Assembly: GCA_026545225.1 (NCBI GenBank)
Contig: CM048845.1
Location: 63,203,033 to 63,267,032 of the forward strand
DNA: 64,000 bases
Direction of reading: 5' to 3'
Origin: Cornus controversa
Taxonomy: Eukaryota > Streptophyta > Magnoliopsida > Cornales > Cornaceae
How positions within the stretch are numbered: position 1 is the stretch's first letter; every line of letters begins with the position of its first letter. The position numbers were made by a program, and so were the translations under genes. The notes under the pieces were generated by a model. That model had not been told where the DNA came from. It saw only the letters and a list, made by a program, of their open reading frames with translations, and did no database searches. Positions 59,083 through 64,000 of the stretch are shown here, one piece after another.

Positions 59083-59122
<40 letters not shown>
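59083..59122. repeat. (GA)n microsatellite
   Basis: About 20 GA units. It produces an artificial LSLSLS frame on the other strand. Confidence 0.95.
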
Positions 59123-59125
<3 letters not shown>

Positions 59126-60700
59126 ATATGGAAGCCAGATAAGTGGACACATTATTGGCTTGAGCATTGCCATTGAATTGGATTCAAACATGTGATTTTT
59201 CATTTGCATCATAAACGCACGTGATCTGTCATTCTTTTTATGTGTGCACATTGCTTGTTTTTCAGAGTTACAATAAGAAAAGAAAAGAAACTTGATTATT
59301 TTCGTCTCCACTCGTTTTTCTCATGTATGGCTAGACTCCACTAAACGTTTTGTTGTTGTTGTTTTTTTTTTAAGTATCAAAAAATATATATATATCATAT
59401 TTAATAATATGTTTTTGTTTTTCTATAATGACAGTTTTTTTTGGTAAAGAAAAGAGGAAATATATATATATAAAAAAAAAAAAGGTATTTTCTTTATTTT
59501 TGGCATTGTAGCTCAAAAATATTTTTGTTCCGGTTACTTAAAGGGGACTGCTAAAATATGTGATTCGATCGGCAGTAGAATTTGTTCACTTCCTATAATG
59601 ATTCGCCCTCGTCATCGGTAATTTTGCCATGTCAAATCCTCTACTTGAGTTGAATTAGGGCTCTAGTGTTTTACCGTAAGTTTGATTCTTCAATTTATGT
59701 TGTTGCACATGGCCTGTCATTATGTTTTAGGCCGTAGGCCTACTTATTTTTGTATGGGCTCCAAAGTGAGCAAATTAGATTAGTTGGGACTGTCCAACTT
59801 CCCTCTTCACTTGTAAATTCTTTTCCATCTATATAATTGTTTGAATTTCAGAAAAAAGATAAATAAATAAAAGAAAATTTTAAATATATAATAGTTTAAA
59901 TGATTTTTTGAGAAAGAAATATTTATGATTTATTATATATTTTCTTCTTTATTTTATATACTATTAATAAATTATTGTGCAATAGATATTTTATAATATT
60001 ATATACCATATTTATATTATATTATATTATAATTAATTAAAAATATTAAAATATATTATATAATTTATTACATATAAGATATTATTTAAGTTTTTATTTT
60101 TTATTATATATTATATGTTAAATATATTATCCATCACATACTAATGTTAAACATAATGCATATACATGTATTTATGCACATGTTTGTTGAAGGTTTTTTA
60201 TCTTAGTATATCAAGTGAACTAGTTGCAGATTATATCTTATACCGTGTGATTGAAGGTTACTTTTAATAGATGAATTAAAAATAAATTAAATTAAATTAA
60301 AAAAAGAATTGTGTAACAAATGTGTTACTAAATATTGTTATCTGATTTCTACGTACTTATAAAATTGTGTCAACAAGTGTCAAGAAATGTTATTTATGTA
60401 TTTTGTTTTCAATCAGAAAAGTAAAATCATGTTTCTGTTTTCATGCGACTACAAAAACTATAAACAAACAGGCTATAAAACATATCCCAAGTGAGTTGAC
60501 CCATTTCTGTTAATCTAAGGCAAAAGTGCAAAAAACACTCCTAAAGTTTCCTCCATGTGCAAAACACTCCCTAAACTATTTTTTTGAGCAAACTTAACTC
60601 CCCGACAAAATTATAATGACATATATACCCTTTACTATGACCATTATGTCACTCTCTATAAATAATGTTTTATAAAAATTAAAAAATAGTTAGTTAAAAT
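59123..60700. other. AT-rich intergenic sequence
   Basis: No gene. 59880-60120 is almost pure A and T. The stretch 60515-60660 (AAAAACACTCCTAAAGTTTCC on) looks like the edge of a dispersed repeat. Confidence 0.4.
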
Positions 60701-61084
60701 TTTCAAATAATAATTTTAGAAACATAAAAAAACTAGTAAAAAGCACGTGTGATGCACGTGGATAAAAAGTGAATTTATATTTTGAACTAAATTATTTATA
60801 TAAATAGTTAATTAGTAACTTTAAACAAAAATGCTTATGAAATTAATATTAAAATTAATTTATTCAGTTCAAATATAATTATTAGTAGTATATGACATTT
60901 ATATAGACACTTCTTTGTATATCATTCTATATCTTAGCTAATATAAGATATTAATTATGATATTTATGCACACATCCATAAATTATTATTTTTAATTATT
61001 TTTTTAGAAAATATATTAATTTTAATAACAATCTTTAAAAAAATATAGAATAAGAATTTGAGATAGACACAGCTCGTAAGATTG

Positions 61085-61360
61085 TTATCTTTAGGAAGAA
61101 ATAAATAAATATTAGTTGTTTAGTTAAAATCAAAATTTTAAGAGTATATTAGTTACAAAATAATATAAAAGTAGTAATTATTAGTTATTTAATGTTGGAA
61201 ATATAAAATGGTAGGATTGTTATCTTGGCTTAAAAAAAATAAAGACTAGCTATTTAATTCAAATAGAATTCTTGAGAGTCTATTAGTTGCAAAATAATAT
61301 AAAATTAATATTTATGAGTTATTTAATATAAAAAAAATTGGATATAAATTATAAAAATAA
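61085..61360. repeat. Direct duplication, about 135 bp spacing
   Basis: TAGTTGTTTAGTTAAAATC..AGAGTATATTAGTTACAAAATAATATAAAA (61113 on) recurs in variant form from about 61246 (TAGCTATTTAATTCAAAT..GAGTCTATTAGTTGCAAAATAATATAAAA). Confidence 0.65.
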
Positions 61361-61579
61361 AAATAAAGAGGTGGGATTAGATTAAATTAGATTAGGTAGA
61401 TATATACCATGAAAAATGTATATGCATATTTGACTCCAAAAAAAGAAAAGGAAAAAAAAAAAGCTTTGATACATAAATTTCAAAGTAATTTACATGCTTA
61501 GTATTTATGCTGATTTGGGAATATTTGAAATAACTAATATAAATAAATAAATGCTATGAAACTATAGCATAGAATTAGA

Positions 61580-62010
61580 AGAATTTTTTTTTATTATTTA
61601 TGAAAGAGTTTGAAATTGAATAGAATTACAAGAAAAAATAAATTACTATTTAAGAAAGAGTTAGAAATACAATAGAATTAGGGAATAAGTTAAAAAATAC
61701 GTTATAAATAATAAACAAATAAATATTGATATGAAATTCAAAATATGGAGAAATGTTTGTGTTCAACTTTATTTTTTAAATTAAATTTTATTAGTAGTTG
61801 ATATATTTATTGGAATAAATAATATATAAAAAATTAAAAATAATTTTAAAATCTTTGTAAAAAGGACTGTGCAATTTGTGTTGAAAGGATCAAAATTATT
61901 ATTATAATAGGAAGAGTTAGAAACATAATATAATTAGAAAAAAGGTAAATTATTATTTAGGAAAGAGTTAGAAAGATAATAGAATTAAAAAAAAAGGTAG
62001 ATTTATATTA
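61580..62010. repeat. Dispersed short repeats with GAAAGAGTTAGAAA units
   Basis: TTTAGGAAAGAGTTAGAAAG.ATAATAGAATTA and relatives occur about five times (61602, 61652, 61914, 61957 region), with AT-rich spacers. Confidence 0.55.
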
Positions 62011-62039
62011 GCAAAATGCATTATAAAAAAATAATAATA

Positions 62040-62790
62040 TACTAAAACTCTAAAATGTACTGAATAGTATCTAAAAAAGATAAAGATAAAAATAAAAAAA
62101 TTATTGGTGTATTTAAATAATTTAAAATTAACAAATAACCTTAAAGAAAAGCATAAAAATAAATATAACTTAAGAGAGTTTTTATTAATCTAAATAAATT
62201 TATATTTTAAAAAATAAAAAAATTAGATTTAACAAATTTGTTAATTTTTTTATTTATTGGTTATATGATTTTATGCTTTTAATCTACTGTATCATAAATA
62301 TTGATTCATCTAGGATTCTCATGTTTTTGGCTAACGATTCAATGAATTATGATAAATCATTACAAAAATATTCGAATAAAAGGTGAAACTATGCCATCAA
62401 AAACAAGAAACAAAACCACAATTAATTCAAAAAAGAATAAAAAATAAAAAAGACCGCTTTGTTCTTGAATCGACAATAGCATATAAACAAGCTATCCAAA
62501 AACCTACAGTCCTATTGTTTCAATGAATTATGATAAATCACTACAAAAATATTCCAATTAAGTCAAAAAACTTTAATATAATGAAGCTCTAAAATGAACT
62601 GAAAAGTATCTAAAAAAGATAAAAATACATATATTGATGTATCTAAATAATTTAAAATTAACAAATAACCTTAAAGAAAAGAATAAAAAAAATAGAACTT
62701 AGAGAGTTTCTATTAATCTAAATAAATTTATATTTTAAAAAATAAAAAAAATTAGATTTAACAAATTTATTAAAATTTTAAAAATCTTCT
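62040..62790. repeat. Direct repeat of about 205 bp, 540 bp apart
   Basis: 62044-62250 and 62583-62785 match closely (CTCTAAAATG.ACTGAA, AATAACCTTAAAGAAAAG, TTTATTAATCTAAATAAATT). Within the spacing, CAATGAATTATGATAAATCA is also duplicated (62340 and 62521). Confidence 0.8.
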
Positions 62791-63180
62791 TTATTTTAAA
62801 TTTTTTTTCTTCATATATAACCAAACAACCTTAATTGAAAAACCCTAATTCTAAATTGAAAGCAAATCTTCAACCCAATTATGGATTGAGTGAGAAAAAA
62901 TGATTACATAATTAGTTATATATTTATACAATCAACTAGAATTTTTGAAAATTAAATTAAATTTTGATCATTTAGTTTTATAATAATTCTAATAATACTA
63001 AAATATTAAATTTTGGTTTCTTTCTTCTTACATGGTTTATGCAAGTTCATCTAGCATCTTGCATCTTTTCTTTGGACTCCTATCAAAGTGGAATCAGGTA
63101 ATCGACCTATTCTAAGGAATTATTGGGATTGCATATCTTTTAAATTTTTTTCTTTCAAACTTTTTTTTTCCTTTTTTTAT
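62791..63180. other. AT-rich intergenic sequence
   Basis: No gene, RNA or clear repeat seen. Confidence 0.4.
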
Positions 63181-63181
63181 A

Positions 63182-63420
63182 CATCTAATCACATGAACAA
63201 ACATACATAAAAAGCCTACTTGGGGAAAAAATTAAAGGAACAAATAATAAAAAAAAAACAGAAGAAGAAAAGATTTGCAATAATTAAATAGCAAGAAAAG
63301 ACAGAAATTGATGGATAATAAATAGCATAGAGCATCTAATCACATGAATAAACATACAATAAAAAAAGCCTACTTGTGGAAAAAATTAAAGAAAACAAAT
63401 AATATAAAAAAAAAAAAAAA
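63182..63420. repeat. Direct repeat of about 80 bp
   Basis: CATCTAATCACATGAACAAA..AGCCTACTTGGGGAAAAAATT (63182-63260) recurs at 63334-63420 with few changes. Confidence 0.8.
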
Positions 63421-63624
63421 ACTCACATGAGAGTTGATGATAGTTGCTCTTAGTCGAGAGGAAATCATAACTCTATTTTTCTAATTTAAAAATAAAAAAA
63501 ATAATAGTCTACTTAAACTAAAAAACTCATTTGTACTTTTGATAAGTATATAGTATAAAAGGCTAATAGAACTTTATTTAAGATTTTTTCAAAATAAAAA
63601 TATAACTAACATATATACTCTCTC

Positions 63625-63855
63625 TACTAATATAGTCAATAATGTTTTCTAAATAAAAATTTAAAAAATAAAAAAAAAAGAGTTTGATAAAATTATCATT
63701 CAAAAGAATTTATTCTTTAATTTGCTAGAGTATGAAGCACTACTCTAATAATAAAAAATATTAGAAACATAAAAAAGTAAAAGGCTAATAGAATTTTATC
63801 AAACTAATTTTTATATTTTTATTTAGAAAATACTATACTAATAGAGAAAAAAGTC
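63625..63855. repeat. Inverted repeat, possible small MITE
   Basis: 63628-63701 (CTCTACTAATATAGTC..TTTTCTAAATAAAAATTT..GTTTGATAAAATT) is found as reverse complement at 63794-63852, with about 92 bases between the arms. The element could fold into a long hairpin. Confidence 0.65.
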
Positions 63856-64000
63856 GTACTCCGTGTACAAAACACCCGCTTGAGCGGGGTCTGAGAAAGG
63901 TTGATGTCAACAAACATTACCCTTATTTTTAGAGAAAAAAAACTTGGTTGCTCCCGTTGTACCATGCACCGGGATAATCACAGCCCTAAGGGTAGTGGTG
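63856..64000 (-). mobile_element. Probable SINE, cut by the window edge
   Basis: On the minus strand TTGACATCAACCTTTCTCAG, then ACCCCGCTCAAGCGGG and CGGTGCATGGTACAACGGG resemble the body of dispersed plant SINEs that share a CAGACCCCGCxxxAGCGGG block. The RNA polymerase III boxes are not in view or not clear. Confidence 0.45.

Noticed and set aside
59006-59311. Minus-strand open frame of 101 codons
   Set aside because: Its centre is the GA microsatellite; the rest shows no domain.

Overview
This is nuclear DNA from a flowering plant, probably a eudicot. The evidence is a canonical three-exon R2R3-MYB gene, plant lineages of LTR retrotransposons (SIRE-like Copia, Athila-like Gypsy, chromovirus-like Gypsy), a plant L1-type LINE, tiny TRIM elements, hAT-type non-autonomous DNA elements and AT-rich spacers with plant microsatellites. 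The species cannot be named from this window. I see no rRNA, no convincing tRNA gene and no CRISPR array. Only one gene looks whole: the MYB gene at 54547-56168.

Left block (1-23744). A gag-only Gypsy fossil (A) has its first LTR cut by the window edge (1-474) and its last LTR at 22766-23744. A composite insertion (4727-22221) sits inside it, flanked by GGTCG on both sides. The composite holds a rearranged TRIM cluster (4727-5354) and a very large solo LTR, B1 (5355-7497 and 21598-22221). B1 was itself opened by a gag-only SIRE-like Copia (C1, from 7498) and an Athila-like Gypsy element (about 13.1-21.6 kb) that carries an extra ORF after its pol remnant.

Middle block (23745-40100). Tandem-repeat spacer is followed by a minus-strand LINE split into two parts (25167-26811 and 38433 to about 39430). 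A SIRE-like Copia (C2, 26812-38432) is inserted into the LINE. A second copy of the large solo LTR (B2, 32014-36357, TSD TTCAT) is inserted into C2. A tandem array of four TRIM LTRs and three internal domains (32365-33549, TSD CTGCC) is inserted into B2. The LINE abuts the third exon of a decayed MYB paralogue (39459-39943).

Right block (40100-64000). A MITE and a hAT-type element with 8-bp TSDs precede a chromovirus-like Gypsy fossil (E, 42189-52979, TSD CAAAC). E contains a Copia element (D, 43736-50754, TSD ATTAT), which in turn holds a solo LTR and a MITE. E also contains a fragment of a mitochondrial-type chaperonin CPN60 gene, interrupted by a 378-bp solo TRIM LTR (TSD ACAAC). The intact MYB gene follows, with a TATA-like run and a GA repeat upstream. 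It is predicted to be a 273-residue transcription factor with the bHLH-partner motif in R3. From 56.2 kb to the end lies AT-rich intergenic DNA with several local duplications, an inverted repeat and a probable SINE cut by the window edge.

The genes do not form a pathway. The window is one host MYB locus, duplicated, with many layers of transposons. All homology statements are from reading motifs by eye; no database was searched.
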